Below are positions 34,001-45,811 of a stretch of 64,000 nt of DNA, one piece after another. A program made the translations under genes and the position numbers. Origin of the DNA: Lytechinus pictus (Eukaryota; Echinodermata; Echinoidea; Temnopleuroida; Toxopneustidae); the NCBI RefSeq assembly GCF_037042905.1, contig NC_087249.1, positions 38,307,401 to 38,371,400 on the forward strand, given 5' to 3'. Position 1 is the stretch's first letter, and each line of letters starts with the position of its first letter. The notes beneath the pieces are model-generated. The model had not been told where the DNA came from, made no database searches, and saw only the letters and a list, made by a program, of their open reading frames with translations.

Positions 34001-36599
34001 TGAGTGGAACTTTTCAGGTGTCTTAACCTACTATCATTTGTTGTTGACCGGGAATTACATGCCACCGCACGTCATCAATCATCACGATAATTAAATTTTT
34101 ACTTTGATTTGATTATTTAAACTATTTCTTTTTTTCTCTCTTCTACACACAGATCTGCACACTTGCTGACTCTGGTGACTTCTGGTCTCTGCTTGCTACC
34201 TCAATCTGGGAGATTCCATCATGTCCTTTTACTATGATTTGGATATAGCCATTTTTTTCTTTACTCTTTCCAGGACCTACGGTTTGCAAGTTGTGGACTG
34301 ATAATGATACAAAAGAAAAATTTTCTTTATCAATCTTGGAAACAATTTTGAGCACAGTTTTGGAGAGAACTAAGAAATTTGACTTGGACAGGAATACAGC
34401 TTGTCAAAAATAATAACACACAATTTAAAACGAAAGAACAATTTTAATGTTACTAGGGCATTTTGCGAGAAATGTTATACTCAATCACATGTCCCAAATC
34501 AAGGGTAAGTCCTTTGATTAAACATGTAGTTGAATTGCGATTGCAACTCGACCTTATTACGCTTGAATTTGAATTTAAGACTTACGCTTGATTTGCAATT
34601 GAACATAAGTTTCTTGCAGTGCCCCATAATTATGTTTTGTTATCAGATATTTAACGTGCTGATTTTTCTCGAAAGGTATAATATATTTGTCCTTTTAAAC
34701 GGTATTTGAATATGGGTACGCCTTTTATTTGTTTTCCACAATATTTATTGCATGTATGAACAGAAGTGAAATATTTATTGTGAAGCACTGTGAATGTTGT
34801 GTGCTGTTGTGTGATGGTTCATCATTTTTGTTATAAGACTGAAAGCCTGGTGGATGTGAGGAAGAGGCCTGGATGAAAGAAAAGTGAACATGTGTCCAAT
34901 TACTGATTTGCATATTCTAAGACAATTTTGTTTCTGGATAAATTTTGCTATGCATTCCCTACATTAAGAGTAAAGGAGAAGTCCACGCAATCAAAAATTC
35001 ATTTGAATTTAAAGAAAAATAACAAGATATTGCAGGAAATTTCATAAAAACTTTTATTCAAATTTATATAATTACTATTTTAACAGTTCCGTAAATATAA
35101 CCTATTGTGATCAGATGAAGAGTTTCCTATCGTCAAATCTGCAAAGAATAAAAAACAAAATGCCACAAAAAATAGAAACGAATGTGATGTGAGTGACAAC
35201 TCTAATTTGCATATCATTGTTTTGTGTATATGACTGTTTTGAGTAAAAACAACAAGGGAAAGTACTCTATTCAAATAATTTTTAGTTGATGTGGACTTGA
35301 CTTTTAACTCTACCCCTCCCATCCCAAATAAGAGTAGAAATAATCTAATCAAGAACTTGAAAATCAAAAGCAGCAATTAAGAAGCAAGATTTGATAAATA
35401 CAGGTCTGAATAGAATTTCACAAGAAAATAAAAAGAGAAAAAAAGATGGGTAGGGACGGGGAAGGAATTAAAAAAAAATGCCCAGAAAAAAAAACTGAGT
35501 TTCGAACCAGGGTCCTCGCACATGACAAAACAATGGCCAACGCATTTGGCCACAGACCATTGCCCTATCGGAAAGGCATTTTTAAGATATATGTAATAAA
35601 GTCCGCTCGCCGCTGTTGCCTAATAATGCTTCGGCAATTCAACTGCAATTTCAGTCATTTCGCGATGGATATTGCCGTGTTTTTTTTGTGGTTCCTGACT
35701 TTGCTACTTAATGAAATTTCATAATTTTTGTTCAGTCATAAAGAAGAATGTCTATGCTTTATATTGATTATAATATTAATGTGACGCAAGTGTGATTTCT
35801 ACGTGAAAATATGCTTTGTTTATTCACATATATTTCTTGAAAAAAAAAAATTTCTAAGCTAAATATCGGTTACCAAAATACGTTAAATGTGCACTTTTTT
35901 TTCACTGTTCAGTAAATTCAAACTTTTATCTATATAACAAGACCAATATTAAGAGCAATAAACAATTCTAAGAGCAAAAAACGCTGATTGGAAAGATCGT
36001 CTCCAATGGGCTGCTGTCAGCTCAGCTGCTCACTGCTCATTGTGTGACGTCACTCAGCTGGAGCTCGCAAGAGGACCGGTGGAAGGCAGAAATATGGCAT
36101 GAAAATAAATCATTTTTGAGAGCTGATTTCTGCAAACTCTGATCACTATTTTGAAAAGTGAAGCTATATATCTGATTAGTAATACTTCCCCTTTACAATG
36201 ATGACCACATAAAGTCATTATAAAATACTTTTGATTCTTCGGATGTATACTTTAAAATAACATTTATATTTTGCCTTGTTTTTATTTTACTGTTGGACAC
36301 TACCCCAGACCTCTTACTAGTATTTTAAATTCTTCTTCCCATTTTTTCCTAATCAAAATATATTTTTTACTATTTGGAAAAATTCAACTCTTTTTCCCAT
36401 TTTCTCTTAATCAATTTTTTTTCTTACTATTTGAAAAAATTATTTGAAATGGTCACCCCCTGCCTCTGGTGGTGCCCCCTTCCCCTGTTTACACTTTGTG
36501 AAGGTTTGATTTATGGTTTGTTTTTTTGTGTGTTCACTTTCTTTGATGGTCTCATAGCTGGACACAAGGACAAGATTTCGAGGAAGGAAAGGATGCTGA
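30913..36599 (+). CDS. COA5: COA5 / PET191 cytochrome c oxidase assembly factor, three coding exons, complete
   Basis: COA5 (yeast Pet191) is a small mitochondrial intermembrane-space protein needed for assembly of respiratory complex IV. Coding exons are 30913-31017, 32078-32176 and 36558-36599, all joined in phase 0, giving 81 codons (the human protein is 74 as I recall). The start MPKYFEEPDGEVRKPCAGLR fits the family, as does the end TRFRGRKGC followed by TGA. Twin CX9C motifs are intact: C16-C26 and C54-C64, with extra cysteines at 32 and 43 and an FFECKRS segment around residues 61-67. Splice sites: GTAAGT donor and CTACACAG acceptor for intron 1 (1060 bp); GTATGC donor and TCTCATAG acceptor for intron 2 (4381 bp). 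The last residue is Cys where I expect Tyr in vertebrates. An acceptor-like CTTTTACAG at 30852-30860 suggests a non-coding first exon upstream. Confidence 0.95.
31480..31676 (+). repeat. LINE 3' tail in COA5 intron 1
   Basis: AAGCGCTTAGAGATCTTGAT, then ACGCTCTATAAATGCAATATTATTAT, split by one base, is the type of ending seen on CR1/L2-like elements (structured tail plus ATT repeats). No coding part is retained. Confidence 0.5.
32078..32176 (+). CDS. COA5: COA5 coding exon 2
   Basis: 33 codons containing KECLKEGARVDSEC and FAFFECKRSL, which hold the second CX9C motif. Acceptor TTTCCTACACAG, donor GTATGC. Confidence 0.94.
33270..33720. mobile_element. fold-back element with ~165-bp arms in COA5 intron 2
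   Basis: The left arm (CCAAGGGTTCATTACATGCC to GCGAGGTTAGTATACTAA) is mirrored by the right arm (TATTGCGAGGTTAGTATTAG to GGCATGTAATGAACCCTTGG). The mirrored core includes CCACTGCCAAACGCGGTTTG and GGACCCAAGAAGTGAGATCC. Each arm ends internally in its own small GTTAGTATACTAA-like hairpin. A central spacer of about 110 bp is unique. No transposase. Confidence 0.85.
33838..33990. repeat. near-perfect ~150-bp hairpin
   Basis: ACCTCAAGTGATGTTCGTGT at the left faces ACACAAACATCACTTGAGGT at the right; CTCCACTTCACTAC faces GTAGTGAAGTGGAG; the centre is ACACCTACCCGGGTAGGTGT. Arms are about 70 bp with only a few mismatches. It could be a small transposon or, if transcribed with COA5, a hairpin RNA; neither is shown. 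Confidence 0.8.
34684..35600. repeat. ~1-kb dispersed repeat, copy A, with tRNA-like segment
   Basis: Shares long stretches with 52734-53850 in the same order and orientation: TCCTTTTAAACGGTATT, GCATGTATGAACAGAAGTGA, GGCCTGGATGAAAG, AAGGAGAAGTCCAC, ACGGGGAAGGAAT. Near 35500-35580 the minus strand reads like a tRNA-derived promoter (box B-like GGTTCGAAAC). In COA5 intron 2. Confidence 0.75.
36558..36599 (+). CDS. COA5: COA5 coding exon 3 (terminal)
   Basis: 13 codons and the TGA stop at 36597-36599. The basic LDTRTRFRGRKGC tail identifies it. Too short to be found as an ORF on its own; recognised by family ending and phase. Confidence 0.92.
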   Translation: MDTRTRFRGRKGC

Positions 36600-37262
36600 A
36601 TCAATCGCTCTTGAAGCACTGATGACAAGCTTGGATGTCTCGTGGGGAAAGAGAACATTGCATCAGTGAAACTTTCACATGTCATGTGGCAGTGAGGACT
36701 GTTGTCAGACCGTATGTAACAAGCTCGGCAGGAATTCATCTGCAAGTCGTGATCAGTTGCAGATCGATGTTGATGAATCAATATTCAGTCTTCTTCAAAC
36801 TTCATTGGTTTCCAGGGTGTGTGTCTACTAATGGATGTCTAATGAAAATGCATTATACTTGTATTACTCACACCATGGATAGCTAAAGAACTCTCAAATG
36901 ATGGTGACGATGGGGAAAATTATGATATGGCAAAAATTATGATGTTGATGGTTATTATGGAAACACTTTATCTAAGGGAGAGTTATCAAAGATTTCTAAA
37001 AATGGAATTCTAGGGGAAAAGTTTTCTTGTGAATTTATTTATTCTCTAACCATCTAGAAGTGCTTCATAAAGCTGTTTTACAGAAAGAAAAGAAATGATT
37101 AATGCAGGGGGATGTGTCACAAAGATTTAACTATGATTTAGATTCGTACTTAAAAAATGTCTAGTTGCATGCGGTTTAAAAGGCATGACCGCATTGGTCA
37201 GATCATGTGAAAAGGATGCGCATTACTTTGTATTAATCAATAAAATTGCTTGTTGTATATCA
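36600..37262 (+). other. COA5: probable COA5 3' untranslated region
   Basis: Non-coding sequence downstream of the stop, running to an AATAAA at 37239-37244 and AT/GT-rich DNA after it. No competing gene is seen. The endpoint is inferred. Confidence 0.5.
37239..37244 (+). terminator. COA5: candidate polyadenylation signal AATAAA for COA5
   Basis: Canonical hexamer about 640 bases after the stop, followed within ~20 bases by the T/G-rich stretch TTGCTTGTTGTATAT. Confidence 0.5.
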
Positions 37263-37294
37263 CATACGTGTTGGCATTTAATTGCGACTGCTAT

Positions 37295-37560
37295 AATAAA
37301 TAATGAATTGGTACTTATATAGCGCATAATCAATTAAAATTGTTCTATGCGCTTTACATTAACAACATTGCTCTCCAATATTACAATTACACTACAACAA
37401 AAAATAAGTATGTTTTCAAATGTCTTTTTTTAACGATTCAACAGCGGAAGTACATGATGGAAGGAGAATTGGTAAAGTTTTCTATAATTTGGGACCACAA
37501 AAATCAAAGCTAGCTCCCCCCCCCCCCCCTTTTACTTTAAAAACTCTAGGAATGTTTAAA
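37295..37560 (-). pseudogene. reversed LINE 3' end, same family as 8766-9063
   Basis: ATAGCGCATAATCAATT, GCTCTCCAATATTACA and the CCACAAAAATC region are the reverse of the 8766-9063 tail. A 10-base C-run (37510-37520) interrupts it. Only the C-terminal end and tail are present. Confidence 0.75.
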
Positions 37561-38462
37561 ATTGTGAAACACCTCCCAGAACTTCTTGAATGAGAGGAAT
37601 GTGCAAAAGATCAGTCCTGATGCCTTGACAGATTGTGACTGTGTGTTAAATTTTGTCCAAAAGATAATTGCAATAAAAAGTTTTGTAAACAATAAACCAT
37701 GTCATGATTTCAGCATCAGCTGATGTGATCGTAGGTGGGGTTTATGCTTGTACGTGATGCATGAATTTAGGCATGACTGATGGCCATTTCTTGTGTTATA
37801 CCAGGATCCTGTTACATAAAGACTTTTTATTATAACAATTTGGACAAATTTCTATAAAAAAATCACAATCAGCCAATCAACTTGAATGATTTTAGTAGCT
37901 TTAAACAATTATTGCATGTTTGTTATCACACCAAGCTTCATGAAAAAGACCCCAAATTCTCAATTGTTGGCATGTCTATACATAAGCCATACATAATTTC
38001 CCCCTGATCTGAATAATTTTAGAATTTTTATTTATCTCTCATTTTCTTACAAATCAAATTACCGGTATGTTATTTCATTCTGAAATTGATCCTGAATTAC
38101 AGTTATGCCAGTTTAAAAGAGTTAAGTCATAATAGACAAGGAGCATGGGAAATGCCAGGATAAAAATGTGATAAGTAATTGGTCATTATTAAATATAAAT
38201 GAGTGTGATGACTAAGTAAAATCTTTAGACCACAGGCATTTGTTTGACCTAGAAATAATGACCTTGAAGAGGCAATTACATGTTTGCATAATCTTGTCCG
38301 ATATATTTTACTTTCTATATCAGCTAGAGACACAGATCGATAGTATGGTTGGCATAAAAAATTTGTCTGCATACCAGTTGACACATATTTTTAGGTCCGA
38401 TTTTAACTGTATTAGAGAACCCTGAATTAGGCATGTTTTGTATGAATACACTTTTTGTTTTG

Positions 38463-39265
38463 CCTGCATAGCAGACACAAGAAGTAGCCCAGGACCCCGT
38501 CTTACAAAGAGTTGCGATCAATCCGATCAACCACAACTATGGCAAGCCAGCAAAGCCAACATCTAAAATGCATGTTTGTTCAAAATGTCTCGATGATTCA
38601 TTGTTGTCTTGACAATTCAGTGTGCTTCCTCTTACATGGGACATGGGTGAAAATTTCCTGTAGAAAAAACTATGACATTGATGGATTTCTATATAATTGA
38701 GGTTGTACAACTCCTTAGCTTGTTGTACGCGAGCAAATGAGAGGCTGAATGTCAAACGTTTGTACCGTTGCACACGTTACCGTCCATAATGTACCGTTGC
38801 ACGGGTCAGGAAAATGTGACGTCACTATAAAAATATGATTCAACGCATTGCATGGAATCATTAATATATTACGCGTAAGGCCAGGCTTACTGGCTGAAAT
38901 GCACATTGCTGCTGCAAATCAGATGCACGCTTGAAAGCATTTTGCTTTTGCTTTCAGAATTTTCTTATTTTCATAGATTTACGTAGGAAAAGTCATTTAT
39001 TGTTCGTATTTTCTCTAACTTCCGAGGCGTTGTACAACACAAATAGCGAATATTCTTATTCGGGCAATGGTGCGACAATTCGCATTCGGTGAAAGAAAGC
39101 GACACTCTATCCAACTCGGCTAACGCCTCATTGAATAGAGCATCTTTCTTTCACCTTATGCCTATTTGTATATTTATTGGATCAACCACAACTCTTTGTA
39201 AAGTGGGACCCAGGTGACAGAAAAGTGGCACTTGTGTTTTGCTTCTGCTATGCAGGCGAGACCAA
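38463..39265. mobile_element. inverted-repeat element split by another repeat
   Basis: GCCTGCATAGCAGACACAAG and CTTACAAAGAGTTG at the left are mirrored by CAACTCTTTGTAAAG and CTTCTGCTATGCAGGC at 39190-39265. The middle is replaced by the repeat at 38704-39172. Confidence 0.65.
38704..39172 (+). repeat. ~470-bp dispersed repeat, copy 1
   Basis: Contains CTTCCGAGGCGTTGTACAAC, AATAGCGAATATTCTTATTC and CATCTTTCTTTCACC. A reversed copy is at 49580-50090. Each copy also holds the pair GTACCGTTGCACA-like words. No ORF of substance. Confidence 0.75.
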
Positions 39266-39939
39266 ATCTGAAATGGGAAGTCATCAAGGCCTGAAATCAT
39301 GGAGATTGCCAGAGTTTGAATGATGGAGAAATATGGGAAATATATTATTCTATTAAATTTCATAAATGAATCTGATATTTCTTCCTGTCTTATTAAAGGT
39401 CTAATAGAAAGGGAAAGGATAAGCCCTGTGTTGGCTGTAGTTAGTGACTATGACTCCATTCATATGTATTCACATTCACAAATCCACAAGAAAACTCTGA
39501 TCAAAAGATTGCAATTTTAAGGGTAATGTCCCTGATTTTCCATAATCAAAACATTCACTTTCACTGAATTTCAGAGTTCAATGAATTAAAGGATTTTCCC
39601 TACCCCCTTCAATTTTTTTTTTTTTTTGGGGGGGGGGGGTAAAAATAATGTGTGTATGCAATTCCCAAATACATAAAGTTGGACAAAAATATTTGTTGTC
39701 CTTCCTGGCCTGCCATACATTAATTCAATCTTTATTAAAATCATTGGGTAAAACAACTTTTGATCAAAATAGCCTGCCATACTTTCCTTCACGCCTCATC
39801 AAAATCATTGGTCAAAACAATTTCAGACGAATGGTTGCTGTTGTTAAATGGTGCTTGGACAAATAACGTATCCTGTCCACCTCAGCAGCAATTGGTTCAA
39901 AGTACCCAAGCTTGTCAAAGCACAATAAATATACACAAA

Positions 39940-41100
39940 ACCAACAACAATTTTTCACCTGAATGACCTGCAATCAGTCAGACTGCAGGTCCCAAGAAAG
40001 TGGCTTCTTTCATGCATCCAAGTGATATTCATGACTTGAGATGTTTTGCATATTTAATGAGCTTGATGCGGACCAAAACACCTCTTTTCATTCGGTCATT
40101 GCTGCTCTAATTATGCATCGAATTTCATGAATTTGGTACCATTGTAAAGAAGAAGAATCATTCTTTCAGGTCATATGTTTGGATTTATTCAAAGATTTTG
40201 TAATATAGGTTAAAATTTTGATCTAAAATATGCTACAAAATAAATATTTTCACCTGACAAAAGCTGCTATTTTCACACTTTATTTTTGTTTGAGCCCAAA
40301 TGATTTTTATATCATGATAAAGCTGAATATGTATGCTTTGAAAAGATATAGGTTTCAAAATAAGAATTGGTTTAATCGGGTCAAGATCACACTTTTCATT
40401 TGCCAAGTACATAAAGCAGCTTGAAAACAAGTATACTGCACTCTGATTGGTCAAAAAGACCACACAATGGCAAATTCCAACGGTTCCAGAGCTTGGGTTC
40501 GTGGGAAGGTCACACTTCCCATGTGGTAATCTCCTCAAATACCCCGCGCCTGTTGTTCTGTGAACCTTATCCAGCCAATCAGAACTCTGGATTTCATGCA
40601 AGTACAAAATTTCAGAAATCTCGTCTTGTACCTTGGTGGGAAAAGTGTGATCTTGACCCGATTAAAAGGTGCCGCATATCAAGAGTGGCATTGTGAGAAA
40701 GTACAGAAGTTCAGCTTTATGGTGATATAGATATCATTGAGGCTCAAAATAAAAAGTTTTGCACAATTTGCAAAAGAAAACAGAGGTAGAAAATTCAGTT
40801 TTGAGGCACAATTTCAGGCCAGAAATGTACTTATTTAACAAAATATTGTATACAAAATAAATGACCAATATGAAAGTGGTGATGGTGCAATAATATTTCA
40901 TTTAACTTGAGGTTAAAACAGGTAAATTCTTAGAGAAAGAAAATCTCACGAATCACGAGATTTTGCAAGGAGGAGGATTCAGCCACGAGATGATTTGGAT
41001 GAATCTGGCCTTTTTGCTCATTAGCATAGGGACCTGCGGTCTGACTGCAATGCTTTCATTCAAGCTTCAGCAAATTCAATTGTCAAAAATCCTCTGGCAT
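39940..41100. repeat. possible larger inverted repeat around the 40370 MITE
   Basis: GTCAGACTGCAGGTCCC near 39977 faces GGGACCTGCGGTCTGAC near 41028, with weaker matches further out (CCTGCCATA / TGGCCTGC). The arms are diverged. Confidence 0.4.
40370..40667. mobile_element. ~300-bp MITE with 24-bp terminal inverted repeats
   Basis: TTTAATCGGGTCAAGATCAC with ACTTTTC at the left is exactly mirrored by GAAAAGT with GTGATCTTGACCCGATTAAA at the right. A second imperfect inverted layer includes GAAGGTCACACTTCCC. The short reading frames crossing it are not gene-like. Confidence 0.85.
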
Positions 41101-41160
41101 GAATGGCCTGCTATAACTCTCATTCAAACTTCATACTGCCCCCTCCCCCATTACAAAAAG

Positions 41161-43079
41161 GTATAAATCCTCAAAATTGAGTTATATTGCTATATAATGG
41201 GGACTTGGTATGTGTTCAACATCCAAATGTTAAAAGGACATCATACATGTACCATCACAAACACATTTTCCTCAACATTTCAATACACCAACATGTCAAT
41301 CATGCCTTTAGCTGACACATCCCCTTCAAGATTATGTAACATCCAAGTGTGAAAAGGACATATCATCAATATCCATTCAATACAAAAAAAAATCCCCCGA
41401 TATTTCAAAACACCAAAATGTCACTTATGCCTTTTTGTCATGGAGGGGGAGGGGGGGGGGGGGGGGATACATTACATACAATCAGAAGGTACAAGCAATG
41501 ATCTATACAGGTAATAAACACAAAGCATTTAATTATCATACACAAGATGATGGTGAAATTTGGCTTTAAAATATATATCTCTGACAAATAATGTATACAC
41601 TCTTACACCATAATCGTTGATAAAAATTATCTTCTTTACAAGTTTGTAGCTGTCTGGTTTTCCACTTCTCATTTTACCAAGTCACTGAATAGTCACTGTA
41701 ATCGCTATAAACCCAACGAGAAAGAATGGAGGGGGGGGGGTACTTCCATATGGCATTGTACATGTAGGTTGTGTCCGTTTTTCCAAAGAAATCCATAATA
41801 CATGGTTCTACATTTTTCTAGATTATCAGTACCTTTTCTCTGAAAATTTGCCCCCTACTGAAAGGTAGTTAGGAGATCTAAGGTATTTGCAATGAGCAGT
41901 TTTATAATAATGTATCAAATTTCAATCCTACGTTCAGACGCTGTCACAAGTGGACTATTTAGTCCTTAAAACATTGTTTGCCAAATGATTTTTTTTTTAA
42001 TATATCTATGGAGATTTGAGGGTTGTCCAGAAACAAGTATCTTCTGCTTACAATGTAGATGAAATATACAGATGATGTTCTACCTAAAAATGTATGAAAA
42101 TTCGGATAAGTCGGCACATTTTTTCCCTCCAAAATTGAATTTACATTAAACAAACATTGTTTTATAGCCGTAGCCTGCGTGTACTGATGACTTGTTGTCA
42201 TATTTTAGCTTTACATATACCATTCGGAACCAATTCCAATAAAAAGAATAGAAAGCGACATTATACCATAATGGACATGAAAATGTTAACAATTAACTGT
42301 TAAGAAAGCATATTCCCTGTTAAGAGCAGGAAATTTTTCATGTCATAATTAATTATAAACAAAAATATTTCAAAGAAATCAAGATGAGCAGGGGAATATG
42401 GTAAAGCTTCACATATACAAAAGAGAACAGAAAGTGATAAAAGCAAGAATTAATACAAATTACAATATATAAAATCTAATGTAATACATTTGAACACAGG
42501 CACTTGAAATGCAAATTAGTGGAAGATTATTTGATTATTAAGAAAATATCAAGTTAAAGTAAATTCATTTGTCATAAATATTGCACAAATTTTCTGCACC
42601 ATGATCTGACTTTGAGTACATTTGATGATAAATCTATAATACTTAAAATGAAAATAATACAATCAATTACAGGAAAGGTTGAATTACAAACACATTCACG
42701 TTGTATGTACTGGTAGTTAAATCACAACGGTTGGACCAAGTTGAACTTTCTTTCATCTAGTCCTCGATAAACTTTTTACACGGCTTTATGAAAAATCCCA
42801 ATCAGATGTCAAGTACAGAATAGTAATCATGTCACATTTGTTTCTTTAAAATAAATCATATATTAACTTTACAGTTTTCATGCCTTTTGGAATATGGACG
42901 CTAATTTTACTATTAAGCTATACCATTGAGTATAAATAATCTTTTTCAAATAATGAATGACAATGTACAAAAATTTGACTCAATATTACTGTCGCTCCAG
43001 TCAACTGATATAGTACATTTCATTACAAGGTTCATAGTTCATGTACATGTCTACACATAAACATACATTTTCACTGGAT
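41161..43079. other. long AT-rich intergenic stretch with no gene recognised
   Basis: Contains G-runs at about 41447-41466 and 41730-41739, repeated short phrases (ATCCAAATGTTAAAAGGACA near 41220 and again near 41342), and no supported exon or structural repeat. Confidence 0.45.
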
Positions 43080-43246
43080 TACTCACACAAAAAAAACACC
43101 CAAGAATTCCTACACAGGGATCTAATGAATGCATTCCACAATCTGATCACAAGTTTGGTGTTAATCTTTAGGTAGAGTCGGTGTTGACTGTCGGGCCAAT
43201 TAATTTTCAGCAGCACAGCATCGAACTTTGGGTGAAGCTGGTCCTG
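43080..43246 (-). CDS. possible terminal exon of an unidentified minus-strand gene
   Basis: Minus strand: a pyrimidine-rich acceptor (ATTCTTCCCAG) at about 43247 is followed by 54 open codons beginning DQLHPKFDAVLLKINWPDSQ and ending in TAA at about 43083. It has no ATG and the peptide is not recognised. It lies 2.4 kb downstream of the Rab-GAP stop, so could be a neighbouring gene, a pseudogene, or chance in 3' flanking DNA. Confidence 0.25.
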
Positions 43247-43608
43247 GGAAGAATATCATTAAGTGTTAAGGAATCAGTATTTTAATTTTGATCATTTTTG
43301 TCAACTTTCATCATGTGTTGGAGCAAGAGGCATTCTGAAATGTGCTCCTAAACACTAACACCAATCTTGATCTCACTTAATTAATTTGTTTTACTGTTAG
43401 AATAGAGAAACCTGGTCATAGGGACTTTTCTATTGTTTGTTCACTATTGGACTGAGAGTAAGTACATCACAATAGTCTGCTTTACGTTAACAGCATACAG
43501 AGTTGTGGAGGGAAGCACCAAAATACACGAGAGCATGCGCAAGCAGAAACAGTTGACACGCGTGCGTCAGGAACCAGTAGTCATGGCACGCTCTGTGTCT
43601 CACATTGC

Positions 43609-43857
43609 TTCAATGGGTGATTTCAAGTTCAGTGTTGACCTTATGGTGTTGGTGTTAGGTCAATTTTTACACGATTATAACACCAAACATAAAGTGAAGA
43701 TGGCCCCGAAAAGTCACTCACTAGTTGTTGAGATGTCAATAATGTGATCTGGATGGATCAGTTTTACAAACTCTGAATAAGTTTTGGAGCTAGGGTAAGC
43801 AATCCGAATTTCAACACCAAGGCCAACACCGGACCTGAAATCACCCAACCCATCGAC
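43609..43857. mobile_element. small fold-back element
   Basis: TTCAATGGGTGATTTCAAGT and GTGTTGACCTTATGGTGTTG at the left are mirrored by CAACACCAAGGCCAACACCG and GACCTGAAATCACCCAACCC at the right. Confidence 0.65.
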
Positions 43858-44749
43858 TATGTATATATCGTCAACACAAAACAGGATATTACGACACAGT
43901 ATAGCAGTCCACCTGTGGACGAGCGAATAAAAAAATCTCTTATTCTAACATACAAGAAAAAGATATGGAAGAATATTTAAAAGACTTTGGGTGAAGATAA
44001 ACAAAGGCACGATCAGATGTTTGAAAAAAAGACAGCGAATGAGAGTACTGGTATTGCTTTAAATGTCCTATCTTTGTCAATATTCATGTACAGTGTACAT
44101 TCATTTAAAATTCAAGATGGCATCCTAAAGGTTAGCCAAATTCCTGCATGCTACATATTCTATAATTCCACAAAAGGAGTTTTGAGGATATTGAAATTTA
44201 CAAAGATAAGATATTCCTATCATTTTACATATATATCGATTCCAAAAAAAAATTGAAAAAAAAAACTTGCTGCCATGCTGATTACACATCTTTTGATTTA
44301 ATTGGAAAGTACACATGTACCCTAACTTATGAAGAGTGAAATTACTATATTTCTTAATCACACACAATTAATTTTAAGTTGTAATGCAAGTACTGTTACA
44401 TGTATGTCAACAATATATCATAGGTTACATGAAAAATGAAGGGAAAATTGACATTAAAAAAATTCATCTAAAAACTGAGGTACAAAATAGACTGATTTGT
44501 AAGAAGATACATGTATCATATTATGAAATGATTTTTTTTTCTCCGACAAGTTCAATAACCAACAACAGATGGCATCATTTCACGCACACTACGAAGATGT
44601 GGATGAGTGAAACCAAATTTTTTTTTAATGAATTACAATAGAATGGCAAGCAAAATGTGTATTTTTAGGTATAGAATTATAATTTCACAATATCAATAAC
44701 GTGAGATGTCATGATGGCGTGCTCATAGCTACTGTTTGCTACGTTTCAA

Positions 44750-44835
44750 GTTCACAATATTAGTCTAGTGGTTTGATATCTCTATGAGCTGTAAACGATT
44801 CAGGGTTCAAGCCCCATACAGAGCAGTTTCACATC
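44750..44835 (+). repeat. tRNA-derived SINE head
   Basis: TTAGTCTAGTGGTTTG fits a box A and GGGTTCAAGCC fits a box B about 45 bases later. The region is not an intact tRNA gene (no matching acceptor stem seen). It is followed by diverged (TTTGGTCTAC)-type repeats at 44985-45145. Confidence 0.55.
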
Positions 44836-45249
44836 ACCTGATAAGACCTTCATGGCAATAAAGAGGGCATATCCACTTTCATTATCTAAGATCTGAGTTT
44901 TTAAGAAAGTTTGATTTAGGGCACATAACAAGGCCCTCAGAACAAAATTTCTCTGAACTACAAGTACACAATGAAAAGGTTTGTAATCATTTGGACTACA
45001 AGACATAGGTCTACATATACTACTCAGATAGTCCAATACCCACATGGGCTAAACCCATTTGGTCTACTATCACTGTAATTATCATTTGGTCTACAATACA
45101 CTTAGTCTAATTCTCATTTAGTCTAATGCCAAGTTGGGTCTACTTTCCATTCATTTATTTTGCACTTGATGACACAAATGAAAAATTATTTCATAAACAG
45201 TTCATCTAACCATATTATTAACTAAGTAGTGTTTGACCAAGTAAACATT

Positions 45250-45418
45250 AAAGGGGAACTTCACCCTGACAAAAAGTTTATTGTACAAATAGCAGAAAAA
45301 ATAATAAAAAATATTGCTGAATGTTTGAGATAAATTTCCTTAAACCTTCACCAAAATTTTTAATGATTTTTCTGCAATTTTTACAACAGACTTTTCTTTA
45401 GGGTGAACTTCCCCATTA
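45250..45418. mobile_element. ~170-bp MITE
   Basis: AAAGGGGAACTTCACCCTGA is mirrored by TTAGGGTGAACTTCCCCATT. Arms include AAAAATTGCAGAAAAAT-type words. Confidence 0.75.
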
Positions 45419-45699
45419 ATGGGTACAGCTTATCTGAAAATTAGACCAAATGGTAAATGGATTCAATGACAATGAACAAATGGTTAGCAGCCAAACTCGC
45501 TGTAGATAAACTAAGATAAAACCATGTGGGATGAGACGAACCGGACAAAGACGGTGTAGATCAATTAGAGATTTACCAATGAGACGCGGATACTCTGGGT
45601 GATAATACATGTACTTGCAGGATTTCAGTCAAACATGATACGTTACAACAAGGCCTGTTTTGTCAGCTGTATTGTGTGAGTTGATAGGCTTGCAACTTT

Positions 45700-45811
45700 T
45701 CATTCGATAAGTGCAAAAGTACTTTCAGATGAAACCGACTTCCGGCAGTAACTTAAGAGAAGACTCTCCGCCTTTGCAAGGACATCGACAAGATCTAGTT
45801 TCTGGGCCAAT
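45700..45811 (-). CDS. TBC gene terminal coding exon
   Basis: LAQKLDLVDVLAKAESLLLS then YCRKSVSSESTFALIE and TGA; D-V-x-x-x-x-x-A-E/A is the usual TBC end. Acceptor CTATCTAG. No definite polyadenylation signal was chosen; one AATAAA on the minus strand is at 45154-45159. Confidence 0.9.

Noticed and set aside
45416..45610. 64-codon minus-strand frame just after the TBC stop
   Set aside because: Composition looks random and it lies in 3' flanking sequence beside a MITE.
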